Position numbers and translations under genes: made by a program. Below, piece by piece: positions 1 to 10,713 of a DNA stretch of 64,000 bases (its first letter is position 1; each line of letters starts with the position of its first letter). The DNA is from Carya illinoinensis (Eukaryota; Streptophyta; Magnoliopsida; Fagales; Juglandaceae): NCBI RefSeq assembly GCF_018687715.1, contig NC_056762.1, forward strand, positions 18,221,364-18,285,363, given 5' to 3'. A model generated the notes under the pieces. It saw only the letters and a list, made by a program, of their open reading frames with translations. It did no database searches and was not told the DNA's origin.

Positions 1-51
1 AGAGTAGTACTAGGATAAGTGACCTCCTGGGATGTCCTCGTGTTGCACCCC
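1..51 (+). rRNA. 5S rRNA: 5S rRNA gene, class B, 5' end outside window
   Basis: Only nt 69-119 are present. They carry G85A, G86A in box C and A101T, followed by C6 and ATTTTT. Confidence 0.85.

Positions 52-240
52 CCATTTTTATTTTTACCGCATCTCTGGTCGGATGGACCGGAACGAGAAC
101 CGAGCAATGGATTTTTAGGAAAATCGCACCGACCCCATCACATAGAATTGGGTATCGATCAGAACGCCAATTGGCACGGGATAGGAAGGGTGCGGCTAGG
201 TCGTAATAGGATTATATTAGTTTTTCGCTGGTAGCATGAT

Positions 241-317
241 GGGTGCGATCATACCATCACTAATGCACCGGATTACTAGGATGGGTGACCTTCTTGGATG
301 TCCTCGTGTTGCACCCC
241..317 (+). pseudogene. 5S pseudogene, class D
   Basis: Nt 34-75 are deleted, removing box A and the intermediate element. Other changes are G17T, C94T, G97T and A101T. The -28 TATATTAG box is intact. 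Confidence 0.92.

Positions 318-506
318 CCATTTTTATTTTTACCGCATCTCTGGTCGGATGGACCGGAACGAGAACCGAGCAATGGATTTTTAGGAAAATCACACCGACC
401 CCATCACATAGAATTGGGTATCGATCAGATCGCCGATTGGCACGGGATAGGAAGGGTGCGGCTAGGTCGTAATAGGATTATATTAGTTTTTCGCTGGTAG
501 CATGAT

Positions 507-583
507 GGGTGCAATCATACCATCACTAATGCACCGGATTACTAGGATGGGTGACCTTCTTGGAAGTCCTCCTGTTGCACCCC
507..583 (+). pseudogene. 5S pseudogene, class D
   Basis: Same 42-nt deletion, with G7A, G17T, C94T, G97T and G108C. The trailer is TTTTTATGTTT, so the second T-run is interrupted. Confidence 0.92.

Positions 584-744
584 CCCTTTTTATGTTTACC
601 GCATCTATGGTCGGATGGACCGGAACGAGAACCGAGCAATGGAATCTTAGGAAAATCGCACCGACCCCATCGCATAGCAATGGGTATCGATCAGATCGCT
701 GGTTGGCATGGGATACGCAGGGTGCGGCTAAGTCGTAATAGGAT

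Positions 745-752
745 TATAATAG
745..752 (+). promoter_or_regulatory. Variant TATA box TATAATAG
   Basis: This -28 box precedes the class A gene at 773. It recurs only before the equivalent genes at 5,354 and 14,768, so it marks this lineage of unit. Confidence 0.6.

Positions 753-772
753 TTTTTCGCTGGTAGCATGAT

Positions 773-891
773 GTGTGCGATCATACAAGCACTAATGCAC
801 CGGATCCCATCAGAACCCCGCAGTTAAGCGTGCTTGGGCGAGAGTAGTACTAGGATGGGTGACCTCCTGGGAAGTCCTCGTGTTGCACCCC
773..891 (+). rRNA. 5S rRNA: 5S rRNA gene, class A
   Basis: G2T, C15A and T45C. The trailer is C5-G-C-TTTCTATTTTT and the upstream box is TATAATAG. Confidence 0.88.

Positions 892-973
892 CGCTTTCTA
901 TTTTTACCGCATTTCTGGTCGGATGGACGGGAACGAGGACCGGGCAATGGATTGTTAGGAAAATCGCACCGAC

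Positions 974-992
974 CCCATCGCATAGCGATGGG
974..992 (+). other. Spacer hairpin 2 (example)
   Basis: CCCATCGC, loop ATA, GCGATGGG form a perfect eight-base-pair inverted repeat in the middle of the spacer. Many other units carry one or more mismatches. The 11-bp deletion in 31 spacers removes exactly the loop and 3' arm. Confidence 0.75.

Positions 993-1080
993 TATCGATC
1001 AGATCGCCGGTTGGCATGGGATAGGCAGGGTGCGGCTAGGTCGTAATAGGATTATATTAGTTTTTCGCTGGTAGCATGAT

Positions 1081-1199
1081 GGGTGCGATCATACTAGCTC
1101 TAATGCACTGAATCCCACCACAATTCCGCAGTTAAGCGTGCTTGGGCGAGAGTATTACTAGGATGGGTGACCTCCTGGGAAGTCCTCGTGTTGCACCCC
1081..1199 (+). rRNA. 5S rRNA: 5S rRNA gene, class T
   Basis: Class T changes plus A19T and G75T. 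The gene ends in a run of 12 C followed by AATTTTT. Confidence 0.86.

Positions 1200-1395
1200 C
1201 CCCCCCCAATTTTTATTTTTACCGCATCTCTGGTCGGATGGACCGGAACGAGAACCAGGCAATGGATTTTTAGGAAAATCGCACCGACCCCATCGCGTAG
1301 CAATGGGTTTCGATCAGATCGCCGGTTGGCATGGGATAGGCAGCGCGCGGCTAGGTCGTAATAGGATTATTTTAGTTTTTCGCTGGTAGCATGAT

Positions 1396-1514
1396 GGGTG
1401 CGATCATAGCAGGACTAGTGCACCGGATCCCATCAGAACTCCGCAGTTAACCGTGCTTGGGCGAGAGTAGTACTAGGATAAGTGACCTCCTGGGACGTCC
1501 TCGTGTTGCACCCC
1396..1514 (+). rRNA. 5S rRNA: 5S rRNA gene, class B
   Basis: C14G, C18G, A23G, G56C, G85A, G86A and A101C. The upstream box is TATTTTAG. C6 then ATTTTT. Confidence 0.84.

Positions 1515-1703
1515 CCATTTTTATTTTTACCGCATCTCTGGTCGGATGGACCGGAACGAGAACCGAGCAATGGATTCTTAGGAAAATCGCACCGACCCGA
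1601 TCGCATAGCAATGGGTATCGATCAGATCGCCGGTTGGCATGGGATAGGTAGGGTGCGGCTAGGTCGTAATAGGATTATATTAGTTTTTCGCTGGTAGCAT
1701 GAT

Positions 1704-1822
1704 GTGTGCGATCATACAAGCACTAATGCACCGGATCCAATCAGAACTCCGTAGTTAACCGTGCTTGGGCGAGAGTAGTACTAGGATAAGTGACCTCCTG
1801 GGACGTCCTCGTGTTGCACCCC
1704..1822 (+). rRNA. 5S rRNA: 5S rRNA gene, class B
   Basis: G2T, C15A, C36A, C49T, G56C, G85A, G86A and A101C. C12, then TCCCCAATTTTT. Confidence 0.83.

Positions 1823-2023
1823 CCCCCCCCTCCCCAATTTTTATTTTTACCGCATCTCTGGTCGGATGGACCGGAACGAGAACCGAGCAATGGATTTTTA
1901 GGAAAATCGCATCGAACCCATCGCGTAGCAATGGGTATGGATCAGATCGCCGGTTGGCATGGGATAGGCAGGGTGCGGCTAGGTCGTAATAGGATTATAT
2001 TAGTTTTTCGCTGGTAGCTTGAT

Positions 2024-2142
2024 GGGTGCGATCATACTAGCACTAACGCACTGAATCCCACCACAATTCCGCAGTTAAGCGTGCTTGGGCGAGAGTAGTA
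2101 CTAGGATGGGTGACCTCTTGGGAAGTCCTCGTGTTGCACCCC
2024..2142 (+). rRNA. 5S rRNA: 5S rRNA gene, class T
   Basis: Class T plus T24C and C95T. The preceding bases read GCTTGAT rather than GCATGAT. Confidence 0.86.

Positions 2143-2331
2143 CCCTTTTTATTTTTGCCGCATCTCTAGTCGGATGGACTGGAACGAGAACCGGGCAATG
2201 GATTTTTAGGAAAATCAAACCGACCCCATCGCATAGCAATGGGTATCGATTAGATCGTTGGTCGGCATGGGATAGGCAGGGTGCGGCTAGGTCGTAATAG
2301 GATTATTTTAGTTTTTCGCTGGTAGCATGAT

Positions 2332-2450
2332 GTGTGCGATCATACAAGCACTAATGCACCGGATCCCATCAGAACCCCGCAGTTAAGCGTGCTTGGGCGA
2401 GAGTAGTACTAGGATGGGTGACCTCCTGGGAAGTACTCGTCTTGCACCCC
2332..2450 (+). rRNA. 5S rRNA: 5S rRNA gene, class A
   Basis: G2T, C15A, T45C, C104A and G110C. C6 then TTTCTATTTTT. 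The upstream box is TATTTTAG. Confidence 0.86.

Positions 2451-2638
2451 CCTTTCTATTTTTACCGCATTTCTGGTCGGATGGACGGGAACGAGAACTG
2501 GGCAATGGATTTTTAGGAAAATCGCACCGACCCCATCGCATAGCGATGGGTATCGATCAGATCGCCAGTTGGCATTGGATAGGCAGGGTGCGGCTACGTC
2601 GTAATAGGATTATATTAGTTCTTCGCTGGTAGCATGAT

Positions 2639-2757
2639 GGGTGCGATCATACTAGCACTAATACACTGAATCCCACCACAATTCCGCAGTTAAGCGTGCT
2701 TGGGCGAGAGTAGTACGAGGATGGGTGACCTCCTGGGAAGTCCTCGTGTTGCACCCC
2639..2757 (+). rRNA. 5S rRNA: 5S rRNA gene, class T
   Basis: Class T plus G25A and T79G. The trailer is C8-ATTTATTTTT, so the first T-run is only three. Confidence 0.85.

Positions 2758-2946
2758 CCCCATTTATTTTTGCCGCATCTCTGGTCGGATGGACCGGAAC
2801 GAGAACCGGGCAATGGATTTTTAGGAGAATCGCACTCACCCCATCGCATAGCGATGGGTATCGATCAGATCGCCGGTTGGCAAGGGATAGGCAGGGGGCG
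2901 GGTACGTCGTAATAGGATTATATTAGTTTTTCGCTGGTAGCATGAT

Positions 2947-3065
2947 GGGTGCGATCATACGAGCACTAATGCACCGGATCGCATCAGAACTTCGCTGTTA
3001 AGCGTGCTTGGGCGAGAGTAGTACTAGGATGGGTGACCTCCTGGGAAGTCCTCGTGTTGCACCCC
2947..3065 (+). rRNA. 5S rRNA: 5S rRNA gene, class R
   Basis: C15G, C35G, C46T and A50T. C13 then AAATTTGTATTTTT. Confidence 0.85.

Positions 3066-3263
3066 CCCCCCCCCAAATTTGTATTTTTACCGCATCTCTG
3101 GTCGGATGGACCGGAAGGAGAACCGAGCAATCGATTTTTAGGAAAATTGCACCGACCCCATCACATAAAAATGGGTATCGATCAGATCACCGATTGGCAC
3201 GGGATAGGCAGGGTGCGGCTAGGTCGTAATAGGATTATTTTAGTTTTTCGCTGGTAGCATGAT

Positions 3264-3382
3264 GGGTGCGATCATAGTAGCACTAATGCACCGAATCCCA
3301 CAACAACTCCGCAGTTAAGCGTGCGTGGGTGAGAGTGGTACTAGGATGGGTGACCTCCTGGGAAGTCCTCGTGTTGCACCCC
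3264..3382 (+). rRNA. 5S rRNA: 5S rRNA gene, class S
   Basis: Nine changes: C14G, C15T, G31A, T38C, C39A, G41C, T62G, C67T and A74G. Two or three fall in box A or the intermediate element, so activity is doubtful. Confidence 0.82.

Positions 3383-3571
3383 CCCTTTTTATTTTTACCG
3401 CATCTCTGGTCGGATGGATCGGAACGAGAACCGGGCAATGGATTTTTAGGAAAATCGCACCGACCCCATCGCATAGCGATGGGTATCGATCAAATCGCCG
3501 GTTGGCATTGGATAGGCAGGGTGCGGCTACGTCGTAATAGGATTATATTAGTTTTTCGCTGGTAGCATGAT

Positions 3572-3690
3572 GTGTGCGATCATACAAGCACCAATGCACT
3601 GGATCCCATCAGAACTCCGCAGTGAAGCGTGCTTGGGCCAGAGTAGTACTAGGATGGGTGACCTCCTGGGAAATCCTCGTGTTGCACCCC
3572..3690 (+). rRNA. 5S rRNA: 5S rRNA gene, class A
   Basis: G2T, C15A, T21C, C29T, T53G, G68C and G102A. 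C13 then ATTTTT. The following spacer is the likely deletion junction of copy A. Confidence 0.84.

Positions 3691-3886
3691 CCCCCCCCCA
3701 TTTTTATTTTTACCGCATCTCTGGTCAGATGGACCGGAACGACAACCGGGCAATGGATTTTTAGGAAAATCAAACCGACCCCATCGCATAGCAATGGGTA
3801 TCGATCAGATCGCTGGTCGGCATGGGATAGGTAGGGTGCGGCTAGGTCGCAATAGGATTATTTTAGTTTTTCACTGGTAGCATGAT

Positions 3887-4005
3887 GGGTGCGATCATAG
3901 CAGCACTAATGCACCGGATCCCATCAGAACTCCGCAGTTAACCGTGCTTGGGCGAGAGTAGTACTAGGATGGGTGACCTCCTGGGACGTCCTCGTGTAGC
4001 ACCCT
3887..4005 (+). rRNA. 5S rRNA: 5S rRNA gene, class G
   Basis: C14G, G56C, A101C, T112A and C119T. Upstream the GC element reads AC (TTTTTCACTGG). Confidence 0.83.

Positions 4006-4163
4006 CCATTTTTATTTTTACCGCATCTCTGGTCGGATGGACCGGAATGAGAACGGAGCAATGGATTTTTAGGAAAATCGCACCGACCCCATCGCGTAGC
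4101 AATGGGTTTGGATCAGATCGCCGGTTGGCATGGGATAGGCAGGGTGCGACTAGGTCGTAATAG

Positions 4164-4171
4164 GTGTATAT
4164..4171 (+). promoter_or_regulatory. Damaged upstream promoter
   Basis: Before the gene at 4,194 the spacer reads GGTGTATATTAG and a base is missing after the T-run (TTTTTCCTGG). This shortens the box-to-gene distance by one and removes the GC element. The related unit at 13,613 keeps TTTTTCGCTGG. Confidence 0.55.

Positions 4172-4193
4172 TAGTTTTTCCTGGTAGCATGAT

Positions 4194-4312
4194 GGATGCG
4201 ATCATACTAGCACTAATGCACTGCATCCGACCACAATTCCGCAGTTAAGCGTGCTTGGGCGAGAGTAGTACTAGGATGGGTGACCTCCTGGGAAGTCCTC
4301 GTGTTGCACCCC
4194..4312 (+). rRNA. 5S rRNA: 5S rRNA gene, class T, GGATGCG start
   Basis: G3A, C15T, C29T, G31C, C36G, T38C, G41C and C44T. 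C17 follows, and the upstream promoter is damaged. Confidence 0.82.

Positions 4313-4513
4313 CCCCCCCCCCCCCAATTTTTATTTTTACCGCATCTCTGGTCGGATGGACCGGAACGAGAACCAGGCAATGGATTTTTAGGAAAATCGC
4401 ACCGACCCCATCGCGTAGCAATGGGTTTTGATCAGATCGCCGGTTGGCATGGGATAGGCAGCGCGCGGCTAGGTCGTAATAGGATTATTTTAGTTTGTCG
4501 CTGGTAGCATGAT

Positions 4514-4632
4514 GGGTGCGATCATAGCAGGACTAGTGCACCGGATCCCATCAGAACTCCGCAGTTAACCGTGCTTGGGCGAGAGTAGTACTAGGATAAG
4601 TGACCTCCTGGGATGTCCTCGTGTTGCACCCC
4514..4632 (+). rRNA. 5S rRNA: 5S rRNA gene, class B
   Basis: C14G, C18G, A23G, G56C, G85A, G86A and A101T. First gene of higher-order copy B. Upstream box TATTTTAG. Confidence 0.84.

Positions 4633-4821
4633 CCATTTTTATTTTTACCGCATCTCTGGTCGGATGGACCGGAACGAGAACCGAGCAATGGATTTTTAGG
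4701 AAAATCGCACCGACCCCATCACATAGAATTGGGTATCGATCAGAACGCCAATTGGCACGGGATAGGAAGGGTGCGGCTAGGTCGTAATAGGATTATATTA
4801 GTTTTTCGCTGGTAGCATGAT

Positions 4822-4898
4822 GGGTGCGATCATACCATCACTAATGCACCGGATTACTAGGATGGGTGACCTTCTTGGATGTCCTCGTGTTGCACCCC
4822..4898 (+). pseudogene. 5S pseudogene, class D
   Basis: Nt 34-75 deleted, with G17T, C94T, G97T and A101T. Equivalent of the copy at 241. Confidence 0.92.

Positions 4899-5087
4899 CC
4901 ATTTTTATTTTTACCGCATCTCTGGTCGGATGGACCGGAACGAGAACCGAGCAATGGATTTTTAGGAAAATCACACCGACCCCATCACATAGAATTGGGT
5001 ATCGATCAGATCGCCGATTGGCACGGGATAGGAAGGGTGCGGCTAGGTCGTAATAGGATTATATTAGTTTTTCGCTGGTAGCATGAT

Positions 5088-5164
5088 GGGTGCAATCATA
5101 CCATCACTAATGCACCGGATTACTAGGATGGGTGACCTTCTTGGAAGTCCTCCTGTTGCACCCC
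5088..5164 (+). pseudogene. 5S pseudogene, class D
   Basis: Nt 34-75 deleted, with G7A, G17T, C94T, G97T and G108C. Equivalent of the copy at 507. Confidence 0.92.

Positions 5165-5353
5165 CCCTTTTTATGTTTACCGCATCTATGGTCGGATGGA
5201 CCGGAACGAGAACCGAGCAATGGAATCTTAGGAAAATCGCACCGACCCCATCGCATAGCAATGGGTATCGATCAGATCGCTGGTTGGCATGGGATACGCA
5301 GGGTGCGGCTAAGTCGTAATAGGATTATAATAGTTTTTCGCTGGTAGCATGAT

Positions 5354-5472
5354 GTGTGCGATCATACAAGCACTAATGCACCAGATCCCATCAGAACCCC
5401 GCAGTTAAGCGTGCTTGGGCGAGAGTAGTACTAGGGTGGGTGACCTCCTGGGAAGTCCTCGTGTTGCACCCC
5354..5472 (+). rRNA. 5S rRNA: 5S rRNA gene, class A
   Basis: G2T, C15A, G30A, T45C and A83G. C5-G-C trailer. Upstream TATAATAG. Confidence 0.87.

Positions 5473-5661
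5473 CGCTTTCTATTTTTACCGCATTTCTGGT
5501 CGGATGGACGGGAACGAGGACCGGGCAATGGATTGTTAGGAAAATCGCACCGACCCCATCGCATAGCGATGGGTATCGATCAGATCGCCGGTTGGCATGG
5601 GATAGGCAGGGTGCGGCTAGGTCGTAATAGGATTATATTAGTTTTTCGCTGGTAGCATGAT

Positions 5662-5780
5662 GGGTGCGATCATACTAGCTCTAATGCACTGAATCCCACC
5701 ACAATTCCGCAGTTAAGCGTGCTTGGGCGAGAGTATTACTAGGATGGGTGACCTCCTGGGAAGTCCTCGTGTTGCACCCC
5662..5780 (+). rRNA. 5S rRNA: 5S rRNA gene, class T
   Basis: Class T plus A19T and G75T. The C-run is 9, against 12 in the equivalent gene at 1,081. Confidence 0.86.

Positions 5781-5973
5781 CCCCCAATTTTTATTTTTAC
5801 CGCATCTCTGGTCGGATGGACCGGAACGAGAACCAGGCAATGGATTTTTAGGAAAATCGCACCGACCCCATCGCGTAGCAATGGGTTTCGATCAGATCGC
5901 CGGTTGGCATGGGATAGGCAGCGCGCGGCTAGGTCGTAATAGGATTATTTTAGTTTTTCACTGGTAGCATGAT

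Positions 5974-6092
5974 GGGTGCGATCATAGCAGGACTAGTGCA
6001 CCGGATCCCATCAGAACTCCGCAGTTAACCGTGCTTGGGCGAGAGTAGTACTAGGATAAGTGACCTCCTGGGACGTCCTCGTGTTGCACCCC
5974..6092 (+). rRNA. 5S rRNA: 5S rRNA gene, class B
   Basis: C14G, C18G, A23G, G56C, G85A, G86A and A101C. Upstream TATTTTAG, with AC in place of GC. Confidence 0.84.

Positions 6093-6281
6093 CCATTTTT
6101 ATTTTTACCGCATCTCTGGTCGGATGGACCGGAACGAGAACCGAGCAATGGATTCTTAGGAAAATCGCACCGACCCGATCGCATAGCAATGGGTATCGAT
6201 CAGATCGCCGGTTGGCATGGGATAGGTAGGGTGCGGCTAGGTCGTAATAGGATTATATTAGTTTTTCGCTGGTAGCATGAT

Positions 6282-6400
6282 GTGTGCGATCATACAAGCA
6301 CTAATGCACCGGATCCAATCAGAACTCCGTAGTTAACCGTGCTTGGGCGAGAGTAGTACTAGGATAAGTGACCTCCTGGGACGTCCTCGTGTTGCACCCC
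6282..6400 (+). rRNA. 5S rRNA: 5S rRNA gene, class B
   Basis: G2T, C15A, C36A, C49T, G56C, G85A, G86A and A101C. C13 then TCCCCAATTTTT. Confidence 0.83.

Positions 6401-6602
6401 CCCCCCCCCTCCCCAATTTTTATTTTTACCGCATCTCTGGTCGGATGGACCGGAACGAGAACCGAGCAATGGATTTTTAGGAAAATCGCATCGAACCCAT
6501 CGCGTAGCAATGGGTATGGATCAGATCGCCGGTTGGCATGGGATAGGCAGGGTGCGGCTAGGTCGTAATAGGATTATATTAGTTTTTCGCTGGTAGCTTG
6601 AT

Positions 6603-6721
6603 GGGTGCGATCATACTAGCACTAACGCACTGAATCCCACCACAATTCCGCAGTTAAGCGTGCTTGGGCGAGAGTAGTACTAGGATGGGTGACCTCTTGG
6701 GAAGTCCTCGTGTTGCACCCC
6603..6721 (+). rRNA. 5S rRNA: 5S rRNA gene, class T
   Basis: Class T plus T24C and C95T. Preceded by GCTTGAT, as at 2,024. Confidence 0.86.

Positions 6722-6910
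6722 CCCTTTTTATTTTTGCCGCATCTCTAGTCGGATGGACTGGAACGAGAACCGGGCAATGGATTTTTAGGAAAATCAAACC
6801 GACCCCATCGCATAGCAATGGGTATCGATTAGATCGCTGGTCGGCATGGGATAGGCAGGGTGCGGCTAGGTCGTAATAGGATTATTTTAGTTTTTCGCGG
6901 GTAGCATGAT

Positions 6911-7029
6911 GTGTGCGATCATACAAGCACTAATGCACCGGATCCCATCAGAACCCCGCAGTTAAGCGTGCTTGGGCGAGAGTAGTACTAGGATGGGTGA
7001 CCTCCTGGGAAGTACTCGTCTTGCACCCC
6911..7029 (+). rRNA. 5S rRNA: 5S rRNA gene, class A
   Basis: G2T, C15A, T45C, C104A and G110C. The upstream sequence reads TTTTTCGCGGG, a private change. Confidence 0.86.

Positions 7030-7217
7030 CCTTTCTATTTTTACCGCATTTCTGGTCGGATGGACGGGAACGAGAACTGGGCAATGGATTTTTAGGAAAA
7101 TCGCACCGACCCCATCGCATAGCGATGGGTATCGATCAGATCGCCAGTTGGCATTGGATAGGCAGGGTGCGGCTACGTCGTAATAGGATTATATTAGTTC
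7201 TTCGCTGGTAGCATGAT

Positions 7218-7336
7218 GGGTGCGATCATACTAGCACTAATACACTGAATCCCACCACAATTCCGCAGTTAAGCGTGCTTGGGCGAGAGTAGTACGAGGA
7301 TGGGTGACCTCCTGGGAAGTCCTCGTCTTGCACCCC
7218..7336 (+). rRNA. 5S rRNA: 5S rRNA gene, class T
   Basis: Class T plus G25A, T79G and G110C. C8 then TTTTATTTTT. Confidence 0.85.

Positions 7337-7525
7337 CCCCTTTTATTTTTGCCGCATCTCTGGTCGGATGGACCGGAACGAGAACCGGGCAATGGATTTT
7401 TAGGAGAATCGCACTCACCCCATCGCATAGCGATGGGTATCGATCAGATCGCCGGTTGGCAAGGGATAGGCAGGGGGCGGGTACGTCGTAATAGGATTAT
7501 ATTAGTTTTTCGCTGGTAGCATGAT

Positions 7526-7644
7526 GGGTGCGATCATACGAGCACTAATGCACCGGATCGCATCAGAACTTCGCTGTTAAGCGTGCTTGGGCGAGAGTAG
7601 TACTAGGATGGGTGACCTCCTGGGAAGTCCTCGTGTTGCACCCC
7526..7644 (+). 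rRNA. 5S rRNA: 5S rRNA gene, class R
   Basis: C15G, C35G, C46T and A50T. C11 then AAATTTGTATTTTT. Confidence 0.85.

Positions 7645-7840
7645 CCCCCCCAAATTTGTATTTTTACCGCATCTCTGGTCGGATGGACCGGAAGGAGAAC
7701 CGAGCAATCAATTTTTAGGAAAATTGCACCGACCCCATCACATAAAAATGGGTATCGATCAGATCACCGATTGGCACGGGATAGGCAGGGTGCGGCTAGG
7801 TCGTAATAGGATTATTTTAGTTTTTCGCTGGTAGCATGAT

Positions 7841-7959
7841 GGGTGCGATCATAGTAGCACTAATGCACCGAATCCCACAACAACTCCGCAGTTAAGCGTG
7901 CGTGGGTGAGAGTGGTACTAGGATGGGTGACCTCCTGGGAAGTCCTCGTGTTGCACCCC
7841..7959 (+). rRNA. 5S rRNA: 5S rRNA gene, class S
   Basis: The same nine changes as at 3,264. C7 then a normal T-run. Confidence 0.82.

Positions 7960-8148
7960 CCCTTTTTATTTTTACCGCATCTCTGGTCGGATGGATCGGA
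8001 ACGAGAACCGGGCAATGGATTTTTAGGAAAATCGCACCGACCCCATCGCATAGCGATGGGTATCGATCAAATCGCCGGTTGGCATTGGATAGGCAGGGTG
8101 CGGCTACGTCGTAATAGGATTATATTAGTTTTTCGCTGGTAGCATGAT

Positions 8149-8267
8149 GTGTGCGATCATACAAGCACCAATGCACTGGATCCCATCAGAACTCCGCAGT
8201 GAAGCGTGCTTGGGCCAGAGTAGTACTAGGATGGGTGACCTCCTGGGAAATCCTCGTGTTGCACCCC
8149..8267 (+). rRNA. 5S rRNA: 5S rRNA gene, class A
   Basis: G2T, C15A, T21C, C29T, T53G, G68C and G102A. C10 then ATTTTT. Confidence 0.84.

Positions 8268-8460
8268 CCCCCCATTTTTATTTTTACCGCATCTCTGGTC
8301 GGATGGACCGGAACGACAACCGGGCAATGGATTTTTAGGAAAATCAAACCGACCCCATCGCATAGCAATGGGTATCGATCAGATCGCTGGTCGGCGTGGG
8401 ATAGGTAGGGTGCGGCTAGGTCGTAATAGGATTATTTTAGTTTTTCACTGGTAGCATGAT

Positions 8461-8579
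8461 GGGTGCGATCATAGCAGCTCTAATGCACCGGATCCCATCA
8501 GAACTCCGCAGTTAACCGTGCTTGGGCGAGAGTAGTACTAGGATGGGTGACCTCCTGGGACGTCCTCGTGTTGCACCCC
8461..8579 (+). rRNA. 5S rRNA: 5S rRNA gene, class G
   Basis: C14G, A19T, G56C and A101C. C6. The upstream GC element reads AC. Confidence 0.85.

Positions 8580-8768
8580 CCATTTTTATTTTTACCGCAT
8601 CTCTGGTCGGATGGACCGGAACGAGAACGGAGCAATGGATTTTTAGGAAAATCGCACCGACCACATCGCGTAGCAATGGGTTTGGATCAGATCGCCGGTT
8701 GGCACGGGATAGGCAGGGTGCGGCTAGGTCGTAATAGGATTATATTAGTTTTTCGCTGGTAGCATGAT

Positions 8769-8887
8769 GGGTGCGATCATACAAGCAGTAATGCACCGGA
8801 TCCCATCAGAACTCCGCAGTGAAGCGTGCTTGGGCGAGAGTAGTACTAGGATGGGTGACCTCTTGGGAAGTCCTCGTGTTGCACCCC
8769..8887 (+). rRNA. 5S rRNA: 5S rRNA gene, class A
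   Basis: C15A, C20G, T53G and C95T; nt 2 is normal. C17 displaces the terminator. Confidence 0.86.

Positions 8888-8912
8888 CCCCCCCCCCCCC
8901 ATTTTTATTTTT
8884..8912 (+). terminator. Terminator displaced by an expanded C-run
   Basis: Seventeen consecutive C at 8,884-8,900 cover the gene's last four bases and 13 more. The first T-run starts only at 8,902. A transcript ending in the T-run would carry a C-rich 3' extension. About 45 left-type units have nine or more C. Confidence 0.75.

Positions 8913-9087
8913 ACCGCATCTCTGGTCGGATGGACCGGAACGACAACCGGGCAATGGATTTTTAGGAAAATCAAACCGACCCCATCGCATAGCAATGGGT
9001 ATCGATCAGATCGCTGGTCGGCATGGGATAGGTAGGGTGCGGCTAGGTCGTAATAGTATTATTTTAGTTTTTCACTGGTAGCATGAT

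Positions 9088-9206
9088 GGGTGCGATCATA
9101 GCAGCACTAATGCTCCGGATCCCATCAGAACTCCGCAGTTAACCGTGCTTGGGCGAGAGTAGTACTAGGATGGGTGACCTCCTGGGACGACCTCGTGTTG
9201 CACCCC
9088..9206 (+). rRNA. 5S rRNA: 5S rRNA gene, class G
   Basis: C14G, A27T, G56C, A101C and T103A. The following spacer lacks 9 bp of hairpin 1 near 9,237. Confidence 0.84.

Positions 9207-9386
9207 CCATTTTTATTTTTACCGCATCTCTGGTCGGAACGAGAACGGAGCAATGGATTTTTAGGAAAATCGCACCGACCCCATCGCGTAGCTATGGGTT
9301 TGGATCAAATCGCCGGTTGGCATGGGATAGGCAGGGTGCGGCTAGGTCGTAATAGGATTATATTAGTTTTTCGCTGGTAGCATGAT

Positions 9387-9505
9387 GGGTGCGATCATAC
9401 TAGCTCTAATGCACTGAATCCCACCACAATTCCGCAGTTAAGCGTGCTTGGGCGAGAGTAGTACTAGGATGGGTGACCTCCTGGGAAGTCCTCGTGTTGC
9501 ACCCC
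9387..9505 (+). rRNA. 5S rRNA: 5S rRNA gene, class T
   Basis: Class T plus A19T. C17 then AATTTTT. Confidence 0.86.

Positions 9506-9706
9506 CCCCCCCCCCCCCAATTTTTATTTTTACCGCATCTCTGGTCGGATGGACCGGAACGACAACCGGGCAATGGATTTTTAGGAAAATCAAACCGACC
9601 CCATCGCATAGCAGTGGGTATCGATCAGATCGCTGGTCGGCATGGGATAGGTAGGGTGCGGCTAGGTCGTAATAGGATTATTTTAGTTTTTCACTGGTAG
9701 CATGAT

Positions 9707-9825
9707 GGGTGCGATCATAGCAGCACTAATGCACCGGATCCCAACAGAACTCCGCAGTTAACAGTGCTTGGGCGAGAGTAGTACTAGGATGGGTGACCTC
9801 CTGGGACGACCTCGTGTTGCACACC
9707..9825 (+). rRNA. 5S rRNA: 5S rRNA gene, class G
   Basis: C14G, T38A, G56C, C57A, A101C, T103A and C117A. Two changes are in box A and one is in the 3' helix. Confidence 0.82.

Positions 9826-10014
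9826 CCATTTTTATTTTTACCGCATCTCTGGTCGGATGGACCGGAACGAGAACGGAGCAATGGATTTTTAGGAAAATCG
9901 CACCGACCCCATCGCGCAGCAATGGGTTTGGATCAGATCGCCGGTTGGCATGGGATAGGCAGGGTGCGGCTAGGTCGTAATAGGATTATATTAGTTTTTC
10001 GCTGGTAGCATGAT

Positions 10015-10133
10015 GGGTGCGATCATACTAGCACTAATGCACTGAATCCCACCACAATTCCGCAGTTAAGCGTGCTTGGGCGAGAGTAGTACTAGGATGG
10101 GTGACCTCCTGGGAAGTCCTCGTGTTGCACCCC
10015..10133 (+). rRNA. 5S rRNA: 5S rRNA gene, class T
   Basis: The plain class T set. C11 then AATTTTT. Confidence 0.86.

Positions 10134-10328
10134 CCCCCCCAATTTTTATTTTTACCGCATCTCTGGTCGGATGGACCGGAACGAGAACCGGGCAATGGAT
10201 TTTTAGGAAAATCGCACCGACCCCATCGCGTAGCAATGGGTTTTGATCAGATCGCCGGTTGGCATGGGATAGGCAGCGCGCGGCTAGGTCGTAATAGGAT
10301 TATTTTAGTTTGTCGCTGGTAGCATGAT

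Positions 10329-10447
10329 GGGTGCGATCATAGCAGGACTAGTGCACCGGATCCCATCAGAACTCCGCAGTTAACCGTGCTTGGGCGAGAG
10401 TAGTACTAGGATAAGTGACCTCCTGGGATGTCCTCGTGTCGCACCCC
10329..10447 (+). rRNA. 5S rRNA: 5S rRNA gene, class B
   Basis: C14G, C18G, A23G, G56C, G85A, G86A, A101T and T112C. The trailer is C4-ACATTTTT. Confidence 0.83.

Positions 10448-10636
10448 ACATTTTTATTTTTACCGCATCTCTGGTCGGATGGACCGGAACGAGAACCGAG
10501 CAATGGATATTTAGGAAAATCGCACCGACCCCATCACATAGAATTGGGTATCGATCAGATCGCCAATTGGCACGGGATAGGAAGGGTGCGGCTAGGTCGT
10601 AATAGGATTATATTAGTTTTTCGCTGGTAGCATGAT

Positions 10637-10713
10637 GGGTGCGATCATACCATCACTAATGCACCGGATTACTAGGATGGGTGACCTTCTTGGAAGTCCT
10701 CGTGTTGCATCCC
10637..10713 (+). pseudogene. 5S pseudogene, class D
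   Basis: Nt 34-75 deleted, with G17T, C94T, G97T and C116T. Confidence 0.92.

Larger units (their letters stand above)
1..4513 (+). repeat. Higher-order repeat copy A (shortened, 15 units)
   Basis: Units from the window start to 4,513 match those from 4,514 onward in order and private variants, at an offset of 4,581 bp. The match holds to the class S gene at 3,264 and the gene at 3,572. The last two units (3,887 and 4,194) instead resemble those at 13,305 and 13,613, which end copy B. Copy A therefore looks like copy B with about 16 internal units removed, the junction lying near 3.6-3.9 kb. Confidence 0.8.

Noticed and set aside
9237..9238. The 9-bp shorter spacer as a sequencing gap.
   Set aside because: The same deletion recurs near 18,652 in the equivalent unit of the sister repeat, so it is an inherited state.
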